A stretch of DNA of 64,000 nt. It comes from Charina bottae (Eukaryota; Chordata; Lepidosauria; Squamata; Charinaidae). Every line of letters begins with the position of its first letter. Position 1 is the stretch's first letter. The stretch is from contig JALMGJ010000018.1 of the NCBI GenBank assembly GCA_023362775.1, forward strand, positions 20,131,105 to 20,195,104. The letters are read 5' to 3'. Below, one piece after another: positions 18,451 through 32,529 of the stretch. Made by a program: the position numbers and the translations under genes. Below the pieces are notes generated by a model. That model ran no database searches. It was not told the origin of the DNA and saw nothing but the letters and a program-made list of their open reading frames with translations.

Positions 18451-20480
18451 AGGTAGAACTCAGCAGCATGTTGAGAGAGTGAGATGAAAAATCGGCGATC
18501 ATCTCCCCTTGCATGTTTGCAGAATTCAGAATAAAGTGAAACAACAGCCTTCCCAAAGCCACAAGTTCACTTTAACCTCTGCATCTAAACTGCGTCTGAC
18601 CTTTTAGAATTTGATGTTGTGATACAGATGAACCCCAGACGTCTTGTGAATGTCTTTAAACTCTTAGGCACGTTTCAGATTTCTGCTGTCACTGGCATTT
18701 TGTAAGGAGGTGTGTTAGGCTTCATCACCACTTGCTCTCAGGAGATTGGAAAGTTCTGGGTGGGGGAAATTCCTGTGCACTAAAATTTCCCTGGTGTGTT
18801 TGGGCTTTGCCAAGGCTGGCTATTTGCAGGATGCTGAAAGTCTCTATTAAGCTGGAGGGTGCAGAACGCCTTCTCAAGATCCTCCAGGGAATGGCGAGAT
18901 ATGTGAACAGAGGGGTACAAAAGGAATGCATTGTCGTAAGTGCATGACCTTGAAATAGCACATCCATCAACAGTTGATCATCTGGACAGCCTACAAACTC
19001 ACCTATAACCTGCTGGGAATCTTCCCCATATGGTTGGATGAACTGAATCTTTCCTTGCATTAGGGATGGGGAACCTATTTGGATCAGAAGATAAATTGGG
19101 TCAGGGTCTCAGGGGACCAGGGCAACAGCGCATGAGTCCACAGTCCCAAGCATCATGGCCAATTCATTTGCCCAGATTATTCCCACACTCCCAGGCAAAG
19201 CCTGTTGAAGTGTCGATAGCTGGCGTAGGCCCCAAAATTTAGGTGGACCAGAGACCTGATTAGCTGTCACACATCTTCCTCTATTCTTCTTTAAATAGTA
19301 CTTTCTCCAGAGAACCATGAGACTGGAATCTTACCTAAATTTGTAACCAGAAAACAAAATGAAACAGCCCTTGCAGATGCTCCCAAGTTGTTGGCTTGAA
19401 AACCCCGAAGGACTGGAGCCATTAACGTTAGACAGACCTTTCTCATCATGTACCCAATAGGTTGAATTCTGGGAACATCTGGTCCATCTGGAGGGCACCC
19501 CATTGAGGAAGGCTGGTCTATAAAGACTGGACATTTTTTCCCCCAGGATTTTCACAGCCCTGTCTGAAGACCCTCGGATTTGACGTTGGGACCTTTTGCA
19601 TATAAAGCCCATTGCTCTGACTCTATTGTGACAACACAAATTCTGTTGTCAATGGTGGAATCCTATCAATGCCAGCACCCCCAAGACAGATTTACAATAG
19701 CACCACTAGAGATACTTGTTTAGAGATGCTGATTTTTTGGGGGGTGGGGTGGCTTGAGAACAGATCTTGAAAGTTCATCCACTGCTGTAATTTTATAATT
19801 GCACTTTGGCACTTGGGGTGGGGGGAAGAGCAAGAGATAAAGACTCTGTACTGTTTTCATCTTGAGAAAGCTTTAATTTAATAATGCCGACTGGCTCGAT
19901 TAAGTGGAAAAAGCCCATCTTTTCATATTTTCAAATGACATCCTATTGATCTTTTCTCCTTTGGTTGGCATGTTGGCGTCTCCTCTTCATTTAATCTTGT
20001 TTGCCTGAAATGATGCTTTGGTCGCCACCGTCCAATTTAAATAACAAATTCCACCTTTTCTTGGCAGCTATAATTTATTACTGTTATTGTTCCTTTGCTT
20101 TTGTACCCGTGGCGTTCCTAACAACAGTCATCCGCCAAACGTATAATTTAGCTTGCAGAAATTTAGTGATGAAAGAAGTTAGATGGTGATTAAGGCAGAA
20201 GGAGACAGAGGGGAATTGTGGTACAGAGTTAACAGACAGAGGCGGGGAGACTGAGGTGGGAGGGAAGAAAGTCCATGCTCATATTTTTTAGAAAACTGGT
20301 GAAAACTTGGTTATTGCTGGGGGGCTGGACTGTTGTGACAACCCCTCATGCCAATGGATTGTTCTTAGTCACAACTTCCATTTTGTAGGAATATGATGTA
20401 TCTGTTGTTTTCAAGATGATGCATCTGATTTTAATCCCAACTGCATATTGGAGCACAGAGTCAGTAGGAGGGAGTAGCTT

Positions 20481-20645
20481 ATGAGGAGAGGAGAGGAGAG
20501 GAGAGGAGAGGAGAGGAGAGGAGAGGAGAGGAGAGGAGAGGAGAGGAGAGGAGAGGAGAGGAGAGGAAGGAAAGAAGGAAGGAAGGAAGGAAGGAAGGAA
20601 GGAAGGAAGGAAGGAAGGAAGGAAGGAAGGAAAGAAGGAAGGAAA
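20481..20645. repeat. (GGAGA)n(GGAA)n homopurine tract
   Basis: About 90 bp of GGAGA units followed by about 70 bp of GGAA units, all purine on the + strand, within FGF13 intron 3. It is complementary in composition to the pyrimidine tract at 15087-15497. Confidence 0.95.
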
Positions 20646-20934
20646 TCTTGTTCTTCCAGTTCGCTCTGGAGGACTATAGAAAGCACAAGGTTCATACTAA
20701 CATATGAATGGGTGGGTATATAATGACATGAGTGGCAGGACACAATTGCATAAATGTCACACTTGCGTCTAATGGAAGTGCCTCATTTGCATCACTTGTA
20801 TGATTGCGTCACACCGCTCATGTTGCCATTCTGATGTCATTGTGGCTTGGAACGGATGCTCCTGCCTGGATCCCAAACATACTGGGCTGTATCAGAGGCC
20901 CAGGAGGATATGTTCTTTTCTTTTTCCCTTGGTT

Positions 20935-21370
20935 AAAGACGGTTATTTATTTCTTTAATCAAACTGGTATCTGCTATACTAGTCAGCCCCTCAGTACTTA
21001 CAGCGATCAAAAGCATAAAACGAGAGCAATTCTTATTCAAGCATCCACAGTAAGAACTAAAACAAACCCATAAGAACCCAAAAACATTGCAAGTAGCAAC
21101 CAAATAACGTTCGGGGTCCCATCACTCACCATAAGCCCTCCAAACCCTAATTTCTCCTGGGATGCAGCTGAACCCAGCTGGCACTTCTGCAAGAACCGTG
21201 AAGCAAAGCCATAGAGAGCTTTGGAGCAAATGCCCAGCAGTTTAAATTGCACCTGAAGCTGATAGGAAGCTGGGGCAGGGTCCAAAACACCAGGGCTATT
21301 TCCTTGTGGTGAAGAATGGCAACCAAGAACCAGGCCACTGCATTCTGGACAAAGTGTTATGCCTATTTTA
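20935..21370 (-). repeat. Probable L2/CR1-like LINE remnant
   Basis: Phrases such as 'agtttaaattgcacctgaagctgataggaagctggggcagggtccaaaacacc' and 'accaggccactgcattctgga' are common in reptile L2/CR1 3' regions in reverse orientation. No intact protein motif remains. Confidence 0.45.
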
Positions 21371-24300
21371 GGGATTACACTGCAGTGCCTATGGGTTTGC
21401 CATTTCAAAGGGGCAGAAAACCACACTGATGTAGGTAATTTTGCCTCCCCGAGTTGGGTGTCCCAGCAGAGGGGCTTCAGTGGCAGAAGAAGATATTTAG
21501 GTCCTGTGCACTCTCCAGAAACATTGACATTTGGTCAAAGTTCAACATTGCCCTGAATGGCGGAATGGTTGGTTGGTTTTCACAGCTAATGTACCTGCCA
21601 TTGACGTGATGGCTACAGAGGGATATTATACTCAACAAATAATCATGTATGGCTAAAGTTGTTAGTGTGTAATCCTCCAGTAGTTGGATTGCAGCTCCAT
21701 CATTCCTTATCACTGGTCATGTTGGATGGAGCTGAGGCGAGTTGGAAATCAATAGCATTGGAAGGACCACAAGCTTCCTGCTCCTGATATACGGAATCCA
21801 ATAGGTGAATTTTCCAGGAATGCTGGAATCAGCCATTTTTAACAGGTCCTCTTTTTATTTAGACTTCATTCTCTGTGAGGATCACAAAAAACAGTAATAG
21901 ACATGAAGGAAAATTATCATCAAAAGTGAATCCAGACATTGATCTATTGTCCATTTATGGTAGAGCAGAGGACAGTTTTTGAATTAACCCCTTTAAATAA
22001 TCTAGTGCTTCTGTAAGATATTAAACAGTTTTCTATCACAATCAGCTAACAACTACTTCTGTAATTCCAAACGGTGGGAATGGTTCTCAGGCAACGTGCC
22101 TTGAAGGCCATGCATTGTATCCCAGCGGTGTTCCTCACCTGTGAGGTCTGTTTGTTTGGAATATCGCTGAGCAATGAAATTAAAATGTCACTGAGATAAA
22201 GACAGGCCTAATTTTTAAGCTGAGATTCTTATAGATTGCTGTGTAATGGTCCACGAAATAAGAAAGTTCTCCTTAAATTAGTAGTGTTTGAGTAGTGTTG
22301 AGGTTGACAATCCTAAAGAGAAAAGATGGTCAAATCATTAGCTATTGTTCACTTCCAAGAGGAATTCTTGATCTTAACCATTGATCTGGAACTTGAATGA
22401 GAGATTACAAAGAAATTTCAGGGCTGACAGACAGGGAAATTTTTTTTTTTTTAAATCTCTGAAAGAAGATAATGACAAACCATTTCTATACTGCTAATGT
22501 GATGATGAAGCTGCCAGGAGTGTAGCTCAATTCAAAGATTTTATTTTCAACAACAAAAATAGATTTTTGAGAGTACAGGGGCCTGCCAAGGAAAATGGTA
22601 GGAAAATGAGCATGTAAACCATGGTGTTTTCATATTGTTCATTTCCAATTATTTAAATTGGTTGTTTTTCCATTTTACTGTTGGCCGCACATTGTTACGT
22701 CTTAAGTTTCAGTCTCCTGTTTGTGTTGCCTAGGTTGCTTATATCGTTATCATTTTTCTTGGCTGTTAATTTCATTTCTTCATTTGAGTTTATCACCCAC
22801 ACTTCATTTAATTTAGGATTTATCAGTCTGGGGTGAATGGAATGTTTGGCTGTTTTGTTGTGGTAGGAAATTACCCTATTCCTCTGTTAACCTTGGAGTT
22901 TTGTCACCGCCCTGTCAAAGCATTAGTCAATGTTGTGACATTTTAAATTAAACCTCTTGTCTGATTTCTGATGAATAAAGGGCTAGGTGTCTGGGTTAAT
23001 AAGCCACATGAACCATGGAACAGACTATCCACGTTGCATGTTCCAAAGAGGCTGAAAAGGCAACCATGTTCCTTTTGAAAAAGTGGAAATGACCTTACTG
23101 AAGTCATCTTTAAGGAGATTTTCACAGGCTGGGATGGAGGTGAACAAATCTTCCCTTATTCAGGTTAGTCTCCCTCCTGAAGTTGCAAGCCTGGTGACTT
23201 TCCTCCTTTTGAAGACTTAACTATCTGTTGGCCCATTTTTTCAAAGGCGTCCCACATCAAGGCCATTACCTTTGATCTCTCTTCCCTTTCTTCTCACACA
23301 TATTCTTTCACAGATGTGAGTGGAGGCTTTTTGTTGTGAGACACCTTTATTTTTTCCTAATTTTGGTTTTTGCCTGATCTTGCCAAGATGGCAATGAGAG
23401 GTGAGAGGGGATCTTCAGCTGCTTTCCTTAATCATCTTTTTGCAAGGTTGCTCCCATTTCATTTGTGTTTTTTTTCCAATGTGTGTTGCCTTCAAGATGT
23501 TCAAACAGGGTGTCTGAAGCTCTCCGACCATTCCCCCTTCTACAAACCTCCTAACTTATAGCATGCGGAACCCTCTGACCAACAGTCTTCAGAGTATGCT
23601 GGATATATACCATCTTTCTGCACAATCAAGTTTCTCTGGAAATCCAGCCTAAGTGATCAGGATTGTATGTATCCTCAGGCATTCAAGCATTTGTGCTCTG
23701 GGCATGAATGAAACTCAGAATTATGCAGGCCTACAAAAGAGGTTCTTCAGGTTGCAATTGTTGCAAGGGGCCCTCAGAAGAATTGGCTTGATGACAGCAG
23801 TGTGGCTCGGCTCCTTATTTGATCATCTATTTCTGAATGGAGCAAGTTGTGCAGTCCCTAAACACAGCAAATTACTGCACAGAAGCTATAATCACCCTCT
23901 GCACACACCAGGGTTCTCTTTTACTGCTCTTAATTGGATGATGAACTCCAGGGTGTTCCATTTCCTTTCCTTCCCACCAGCTTACTTCAGCTAGTGATTT
24001 TTTGCTGTTGTTTTTGCAACTTGAAGAATACCACAATCACATCTTTATGCTTGTCTTGAAGAAAGATCTATGTGTAAACATATGCACATATGTTGAAATA
24101 TATGCACATCCACCACATACTTTTGCACATACAGTACATATCACAAGCAAGTATCAATCTGACTACTCAACATTCTTCACGAATAATATATGGCTGGAAA
24201 GCCACAGCTACTGGCTGATCAAAATCTTAACCTGTAATACCAACATTATTTTTCCCCCATGGGTCTAAAACTTCATCAAACTAAAATATTTGTGGAGTAG

Positions 24301-25178
24301 GGTTAGGGTGCTGGTCTAGGACTAGAGACTCCCAGATCAACATTAAGTTATCTCACAAAAGTTCATTGAGTAATTTGGAGAGCAGTTAAAATTTCTAGGG
24401 TCAGCCTAACATGAGACTTACAGTAGGGTTGCAATTGTGGTGGTGGAAGAAAATAAACTGAGGGAAAAGTGGTATTATGGACACCACACTGGACTCCTGA
24501 TACTTAAACCAAAGATAGTACTGTGACCAAAAAGGCTCTGTTGCTTATTCAACTCTGCCAATTCTATGGGAGTGATCAGCCACAGACTGCAGAATCACAC
24601 AGAGGGAAGAGATCTGAAAGGCCAGTCTACAATACAGGATTCTAAACGGATAGGTTTATTTAAAGGCCCCCAGTGCAGGAAAGATGACTTCCCACTAGCT
24701 GACTAGTCTTAACGTCAACCTGCTTCTATTGCCAAACATTTCTGCTGACATTTAATTAAAATCTGCCTCTTATCAATTTACTTATGAGATCTAGAGCAAG
24801 GAACGAATCAGGTGCAAGCAAGATCAGAGCATTCCATGTGTTCCAAGCAAGGTGTTGTAGAGAAGGAAAAGGTTGCCCAAATACATTTACACTCTGTATT
24901 TAATATGGTAATCTTCATACAGTAATAACCAACCAGATTTTATTTAGCCATTGCTGTTGAGGTTTCCAATTCTTCGCTACAATGATCCTCACTGTGATTA
25001 ACAACTAAAAATATTTTAGGCTCACTTCTTATTCTAGAGTTCTTCATCTTTCCTGTGGTGTGATGAAGTAATTTTAAACCCTGGCTTTATGGGGAATTTC
25101 TCTTTGAAGAGTAACATGGATTGCTTTCCAGTAGAGCTATCTCATCAAGACTGCAAAAAATCTGGAGGACCACAGGAT

Positions 25179-25262
25179 TCGTTGTTGTTCAGTCGTTTAG
25201 TCGTGTCCGACTCTTTGTGACCTCATGGACCATAGCATGCCAGGCCATCCTGTCCTCAGGAT
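25179..25262 (-). mobile_element. Bov-B (RTE) LINE 3' fragment
   Basis: GTTGTTGTTCAGTCGTTTAG followed by TCGTGTCCGACTCTTTGTGA and 'cctcatggaccatagcatgccaggcc' is the reverse complement of the Bov-B 3' end, starting with its ACA-type tail. Only the last 80 bp are kept. Confidence 0.85.
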
Positions 25263-25494
25263 AGCACCTGTACCACAGGATAGCAACAAAGAATTAGAGT
25301 TTCCTGTATCTCTTTGCTGCGCTTTGAAGTCTAGATCTGCTGAACCTAGCTTCCAGATGGATAAGCCAACCTGCTTGTTTGCTCCAATGAAGCATCAAAT
25401 TCCAGGTCCTGCTCTGACCACACCACTTCTGCCATCACCACATAAGTGAGGTGAGGACATTGAGTCCTCAATCCCATGGAGAGCTTTCTTAACC

Positions 25495-25604
25495 TTGAAA
25501 CCGCCCAGAGTCCCCTTCGGGGAAGATGGGGCGGTAATAGAAATTGATGAATGAATGAATGAATGAATGAATGAATGAATGAATGAATGAATGAATGAAT
25601 GAAT
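25495..25604 (+). mobile_element. L2-type LINE 3' end with (GAAT)n tail
   Basis: AACCGCCCAGAGTCCCCTTC and GGGGAAGATGGGGCGGTAAT form the L2 tail hairpin, which runs straight into about 15 GAAT units (25543-25604). Only the 3' end is present. Confidence 0.7.
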
Positions 25605-26600
25605 GATAAACCAAGTAAGTTCTCCTTTCAGATCTCACTTCACAACCCAATAAGGTTGGCTCTGAGTGGACAGTGTGTCCTTGGGTTTCATGGGATAATA
25701 TTAGAAATGTCATCCAGTCCTGATCTTATCAGAATTTTGGACAAAGATTAAGTCCTACAGATGTTTTGGACTTCCAATCCTCTTAAGGCCAGAGACAAGC
25801 ACTTGTGAAAATGGGGCTTCAAACCTTCTGGAAAGCCACCAGTGGCTTCCATCCTCATTGTGTACAGCCGTGAGGTCTCTCTCATTGTAAAGGTTCTAGA
25901 AGAACATCTGCCAGGGATGTGTGTAATACTGAATACTAGGGATAAGTCTAGTACATATACAGATGTCCAGCAGTGAGCTGTCAGATCTTTCCAAGTCTAC
26001 AATTCTGTTGCAAAGACAAGTCCAGTTTGAAGTACTTTTGCTTTGAAAAGTCACTTCATGAGAACTTGTCTCATGAAACGTTCGCCATGGAGGTCCCTCC
26101 AAACACATTAGGGAAGCCATTTCCAGTTAAGGATGCTTCTTGCAGGAACCTGGAAGTTGGTGTAAGACAATCACTGTTCGTATGGTATTGGCTTCCAGTC
26201 ATCATTATGGGCTTTCAAAAGCACCCAAGCCTGCAGCAGGCTGATAAAGGGGTATAAATAAATAATTGCAATGTAATGAGGTAGCTGGTAAATGTTGCCT
26301 TAATATCAGTCACTTGGTTAAAAAAGCATTTACTCTCAATGTCCCTCCTTTGATTCTTTTTTCCCCCTCCCACTAAACACCTTTTCCCATCTCCACACAG
26401 CTATTCGCTCGATCTTCCAATCACAGTCTTGTAACAGAATTCTCTTTCTGATCGATATTTCTACACTTCAGATGTCATGACTGCTTTGAGCTGAAATGGC
26501 CCGTGTGCTCCAAAACTGCATCATGGAGAAGCCAAAGCAGACCGGAATGGGCAGGGGCAGAGGCTAACGCTGGCAAAATATTGAATCATTTCTGCATTAG

Positions 26601-27875
<1,275 letters not shown>

Positions 27876-29580
27876 CCAGGATTGAGAAGCTAGAGGAGAG
27901 ATGACGCGTCAGTGGAACCTAACCTCTAGAATTGCTGTGGAACCCTCATTTTGCACCTACCGTTCAACCGTTCCTGACAAGCCAACAAACTGGGATAGGT
28001 CACTTGGCCTTTTATCAGCTACTTTGGACTTTCTGGATGTCCCCAAATAACAATAAATGATTCGTGTCAAAGGAAAGATCCCCAATGATGTAGAACGGGC
28101 TTGTGCAAACTCGCGGCCTAGCCAGACAAACATTAAGTGGTGGCATAACATTGCAGAGGCACAATCCACCCCACCCGCCTCCTCGTTTACTTCTTACCCT
28201 CACCTACGCTCTGTGAAAAAACACAAAATTTCAGAACACATTTTTGCTTTCCAACCAAGAGAGAAATCCAATCAAATATCACTTTTTTTTTCTTTGCTCT
28301 TTGAGGGAAATTTAAATGTTTAGTGTTTTATATATAACATTGTTTGGGGTGGGGGGAAGGAAGCGAAAAGAATCTGTATACCCTCCGCTTTTTTTTTTTT
28401 TTCAGCTTACCATTTTATATATCGTAAGGCTTGGTAAGGAAAACAACTCCAAATATATCCCTTTAATTTGAAACAGCATCACCTTTTTTGATCTCTTAAC
28501 CTGAAGGGGTCTTCAGAGCTGTGTCTTTACAAGCAAAGCAAAATCATACTAATATAATAATGTAATCTTGAGGAAAAATAAATAAATCAGGTTTGGAGCC
28601 GGATCTCAGTGGATCTCAGGCTCCAGCAAAAAAAGTGTTCTTGTGATTTTAACACACTGAGATATATATACAGTTTTTTATAGATTTGTAGTCACCCTTT
28701 CAAAGTCCTTGTGCTAACCCCAGTCTGTAGGAACCGAGGTGTTGTGTTAATTCCCAGTCTGTTGAAAATACTTATTTTTTTAAAACAGGGTGAATCAAGT
28801 TATTCCCACAATGTAGATTTCCTTCCCCCCCCCTCCTTTTCCCTCCAGTCTTCTCTTAATTACATTTTGTGTATCATATTTAAAAACAAAAGCTAAACCT
28901 GTTGACATACCTTCTTTTTTCTAAAGACAGAAACTGTGGAACTAAAGTGACTTAACTATGTTTTTATAAGGGAAACCATTACATCTTCTTTGTAAGCATC
29001 TTTCCTTTACTTCCCTGAAATTTGGGTGGAGAGTAAACATTACAACCAACAACACAACACGGAAAGAATCAACATAGAAAGGGGACACAATCCAGCCTGT
29101 TCAAGTCACTGGAGTTGAATGAAGTGAGACGTGGGGAATCTGTTGTGGTCTTTCCTTGAGAGAGGAGAATTAAGAAAGGAAAGGGCTGGGGGATTTCATA
29201 GATCCTGATATGGGGTAGATCTCGCTGGAAAGGGAAAATGTGCAAGCATCATCCTGTGGAACCTTTCTGAATACCTTTTTCTCCTCGCCAAAGGCTGGGA
29301 TTGTGTCATTCCTTCTCTGTTTTTTAAAGCAAACAGAAGGGAAGAGAGAGAAAGTTAAGTTTCTGTTTAGTTCATCATATCTCTTGCATGAGAGGAAGTT
29401 GGATACTGGCTTCAGAAGTTGCATGACCTGTTTAAGATTTTGTGCATTGCTCTTTGTCAAAGATAATGTACAAAGCAGACTTGGGCCAGGATGAGCTGTT
29501 TCCTGTCGCTTTGTACAAAGGAGATGTTTATTATTTGTTGTATACAACCATGCACCGAATAAACTAATTTATATTAAGGT
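27876..29580 (+). other. FGF13: FGF13 3' UTR
   Basis: About 1.7 kb of AT-rich, repeat-poor sequence follows the stop codon and ends at a good polyadenylation signal. It contains poly-T runs near 28289 and 28390 and several UGUA and AUUUA elements. The lack of mobile elements, in contrast to the downstream region, fits a long conserved 3' UTR. The exact 3' end is inferred. Confidence 0.75.
29558..29563 (+). terminator. FGF13: FGF13 polyadenylation signal AATAAA
   Basis: CACCGAATAAACTAATTTAT contains a canonical AATAAA about 1.7 kb after the stop. Upstream TGTATACAACC provides UGUA-type CFIm sites, and a G/T-rich 'ttaaggtgtcc' lies about 12-20 bases downstream. An earlier AATAAA-type hexamer occurs near 28048 (ACAATAAATG) and another near 28577, either of which could serve a shorter transcript. 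Confidence 0.75.
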
Positions 29581-31246
29581 GTCCATTCTAAAAAAAAGAA
29601 AAAGAAATAACCACTGCCAAACCATAGCAACAACATTGCTTGTGGATTTTTGTTCAGACCCAGAGCCTCCCGTCTGGAGAAACAGGAGATGCAAAACAAC
29701 CTTGTATGTTACAGACCTCCAACCCCAAAGTTTCATTCCTTCTCAAGACAACTGTGATCTGGGTCTTGTACAAAAGGGATCCTTTGAATGTAAGGCATCC
29801 AGGGGCCTTTTGAGATGCTAATGGAAGAGCTGTAGGACAGAAGGTCTGCAGACCGAAGTTCCATCCTCAGCATCTCCAGGTAGAACTGGAAAAGTTCCTG
29901 CCAAAACTCTAGACAACCACTTTGCCAGTCAGTGTGAATAACACTGGGGGAAATGGAGCAGTGGGCTTCTTCAGTTTAAGGCCGTTCTTAGGGAGAAAGC
30001 AGCTCTCCAGGTGTGAATGAATGGCAGGTGGGGAAATTCCAAAAAGGAAAACTGTTCAAGACTTTCCATTCCAAATCCCCTAACTGGCTGCCATCTCCCC
30101 ACCCTCAATCAGCTCACAAGGAGATGTTTACATGAATATTAAAACCATATTCAGGGTTAGGCTGGAGAGCTGTTAAGAGACAGTGATGCAGAATGGAGAA
30201 GGACCAAGTTCTTCCTCACCCTTGGCCTCCAGCTTCCAAGAACATTGTCGTGCTTGCTGGAGCAGTTTGGTCTCCAAAGGAGCTGCAACTTTTGCTGGCG
30301 AGAGCAAAACGTTGCCTCCCAGATACAGAAGCCGTGAGTCGCATTTTTGGGGGGACTGAGAAAGATTCATCACTTTCTTCTCTTGCCTGTTGAGGAAAAA
30401 AAATCCTGCACCAGTCAAGATCAATCAATATCTCATCAGAAGCCCAGCATATCTTTTGCGATGGATGAGTCACTTTCCTTTTCAGCCTCTAATATTCAGT
30501 TAAATTCATCATGTTTCCTCAATCAGCCTTTCCCAACTTAGATGTTAGGCCATGGTGTCCATCATTCCCAACTAGCATGCTAACATTATTCTGGGAGTTG
30601 TAGTCCAGCCCATCCATAGATGATGTGGGAGAAGGTTGAACTAAGAGATGCCTTCTCCTGAGCATGAAAACTTCCTTTCAAAATGAGGGGAGGGAAAATA
30701 ATGTTTTGAAGCTTAGGACTTCTTAGAGGGGAGAGCTTTTTGTCCCTCAGCCCCAGAATGAGGGTCTGATATTAGTTGATCTCCTACTTGTTCAGGCCTT
30801 GCTTCTCTTCAAGATTTATTTTCATGTAACTGTCCCTAGTCAATTTTGGCTGATTCCCCGCACACATACAAAAAAAAAGATGTAATAGCTAGTTGAAAAA
30901 CACCCCTCTCAAAAAACCATGGCAAACTCCTGTATATTGACCAAGAAAACTACATAGATGTGTGAACACAGTCACCAGCAGATGAGCTTGCCTCAAAAGA
31001 GAGCATTATTTATTTATTCATTCCAATAGAAGAGAATGTATGTATTCATATTGTTATTTATTACAATACTTACATACCACCAAGCTCAAGCCAACTCTTC
31101 CCATTACCTTTGTCCTACCAGAAGAAAGCAAATATTTGTTTGCACTGAGTGGGAATTTCCACTGCACGACACACATTTTGATGGTGGCAGAGTGGATCAG
31201 CAGTTTAGCAGGCCAAAACATCTGAAGAAGAACCCTGGTAGAATTA
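29581..31246. other. Intergenic region just 3' of FGF13
   Basis: No gene is recognised. A possible hAT-like MITE lies at 30525-30640. The remainder is unique-looking sequence with short, unsupported open frames. Confidence 0.6.
30525..30640. mobile_element. Possible hAT-like MITE remnant
   Basis: 'CAGCCTTTCCCAACTTAGAT' at the left, an 'attctgggagttgtagtcca' core and 'agaaggttgaact' at the right give a rough inverted-repeat layout similar to other reptile MITEs, but the ends are poorly preserved. Confidence 0.4.
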
Positions 31247-31892
31247 ATTTTATTTATTTATTTATTTAATTTCTATCCCGCCTTTATTAGAACACACCTA
31301 ATACTCCTTCCTCCTCCTCCTCTTTTCCCCACAACAACAACCCTGTGAGGTGAGTTGGGCTGAGAAAGAGGGACTGGCCCAAGGTCACCCAGCCGGCTTC
31401 TATGCCTCAGGTGGGACTAGAACTCTCAGTCTCCTGGCTTGCCATTGGCTCCTTCCTAGGGCTGAGAGACAGGGACTGGCCCAGGGTCACCCAGCCGGCT
31501 TCTATGCCTAAGGCGGGACTAGAACTCTCAGTCTCCTGGCTTGCCATTGGCTCCTTCCTACAGCTGAGAGAGAGAGTGATTGGCCCAAGGTCACCCAGCC
31601 GGCTTTCATGCCTAAGGCAGGACTAGAACTCTCAGTCTCCTGGTTTGCCATTGGCTCCTTCCTAGGGCTGAGAGACAGGGACTGGCCCAGGGTCACCCAG
31701 CCGGCTTCTATGCCTCAGGCGGGACTAGAACTCTCAGTCTCCTGGGTTGCCATTGGCTCCTTCCTAGGGCTGAGAGAGAGGGACTGGCCCAAGGTCACCC
31801 AGCCGGCTTTCATGCCCAAGGCGGGACTAGAACTAACAGATTCCTGGTTTCTAGCCCAGCACCTTAACTACTAGACCAAACTGGCTCTTTGA
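31247..31892 (-). mobile_element. SINE with L2-type tail carrying a 102-bp internal tandem array
   Basis: Read on the minus strand, a normal tRNA head (AGCCAGTTTGGTCTAGTAGT near 31890) leads into four to five tandem units. Successive GCCATTGGCT marks on the + strand fall at 31441, 31543, 31647 and 31749, spacings of 102, 104 and 102 bp. The element ends with the L2-type tail (ATCCCGCCTTTATTAGAACA at 31275 and a TTTA run). Each unit joins CCCTAGGAAGGAGCCAATGG to the B-box side of the SINE (AACCAGGAGACTGAGAGTTC). The open frames here arise because 102 is 34 codons. Confidence 0.85.
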
Positions 31893-32182
31893 CATGTGAA
31901 TCCTTGACATGTGACAGTAATTGAAATCCTTAGTAGTCATATTCATGCAGAAACTGGCAGTTAAGTTGGAGGGATCTTGTCAGGCTACATCCAGGCACTT
32001 ATTTAAAACTGAAAGGCTGGCAGACAGAGATTCAAACAGATGGTTCTTTCATAAGCTAGTTGATAACAGATACTGGAAAAGCCCTACTTAGAGCAGAAAA
32101 CTGCACACTACAAACCATGTATGTAGCAGTCCCAGGTTTCACATCTTACACCTTCCTCTGCTTGCACCCCCTAGCAATCTAG

Positions 32183-32514
32183 GTAAAGGTAAAGGTTCCC
32201 CCCGCACATTTGTGCAGTCGTGTCCGACTCTAGGGGCCGGTGCTCATCTCTGTTTGTTAGCCGAAGAGCCAGCGTTGTCCGAAGACGCTTCCACGGTCAT
32301 GTGGCCGGCATGACGCGCACGGAACGCAGTTTCCATCCCACCAAAGTGGTACCTATTCATCTACTTGCATTTGCATGCTTTCGAGTTGCTAGGTTGGCAA
32401 GAGCTGGAGCTAGTGCGGGAGCTCACTCCGCACGCAGGGCTAGGGATTCGAACCTCCGAACTTGCGATCTTCTGATTGACAAGCCTGGCGACTTACCCGC
32501 TGAGCACCACGCCC
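32183..32514 (-). mobile_element. Sauria-type SINE, full length
   Basis: On the minus strand a tRNA-like head with a GGTTCGAATCC B box leads to a conserved central body. The element ends in CGGACACGACTGCACAAATG and a TTTACC-type repeat (GGTAAAGGTAAAGG on the + strand at 32183). The Bov-B-like tail identifies the Sauria SINE type. It is flanked by a direct repeat CTAGCAATCTAG (32171-32182 and 32515-32526), so it is a complete insertion. Confidence 0.88.
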
Positions 32515-32529
32515 CTAGCAATCTAGAAG

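Noticed and set aside
31390..31850. The regular 102-bp array considered as a CRISPR-like array
   Set aside because: There is no repeat/spacer alternation, since the whole unit is repeated, and the sequence is eukaryotic SINE DNA.
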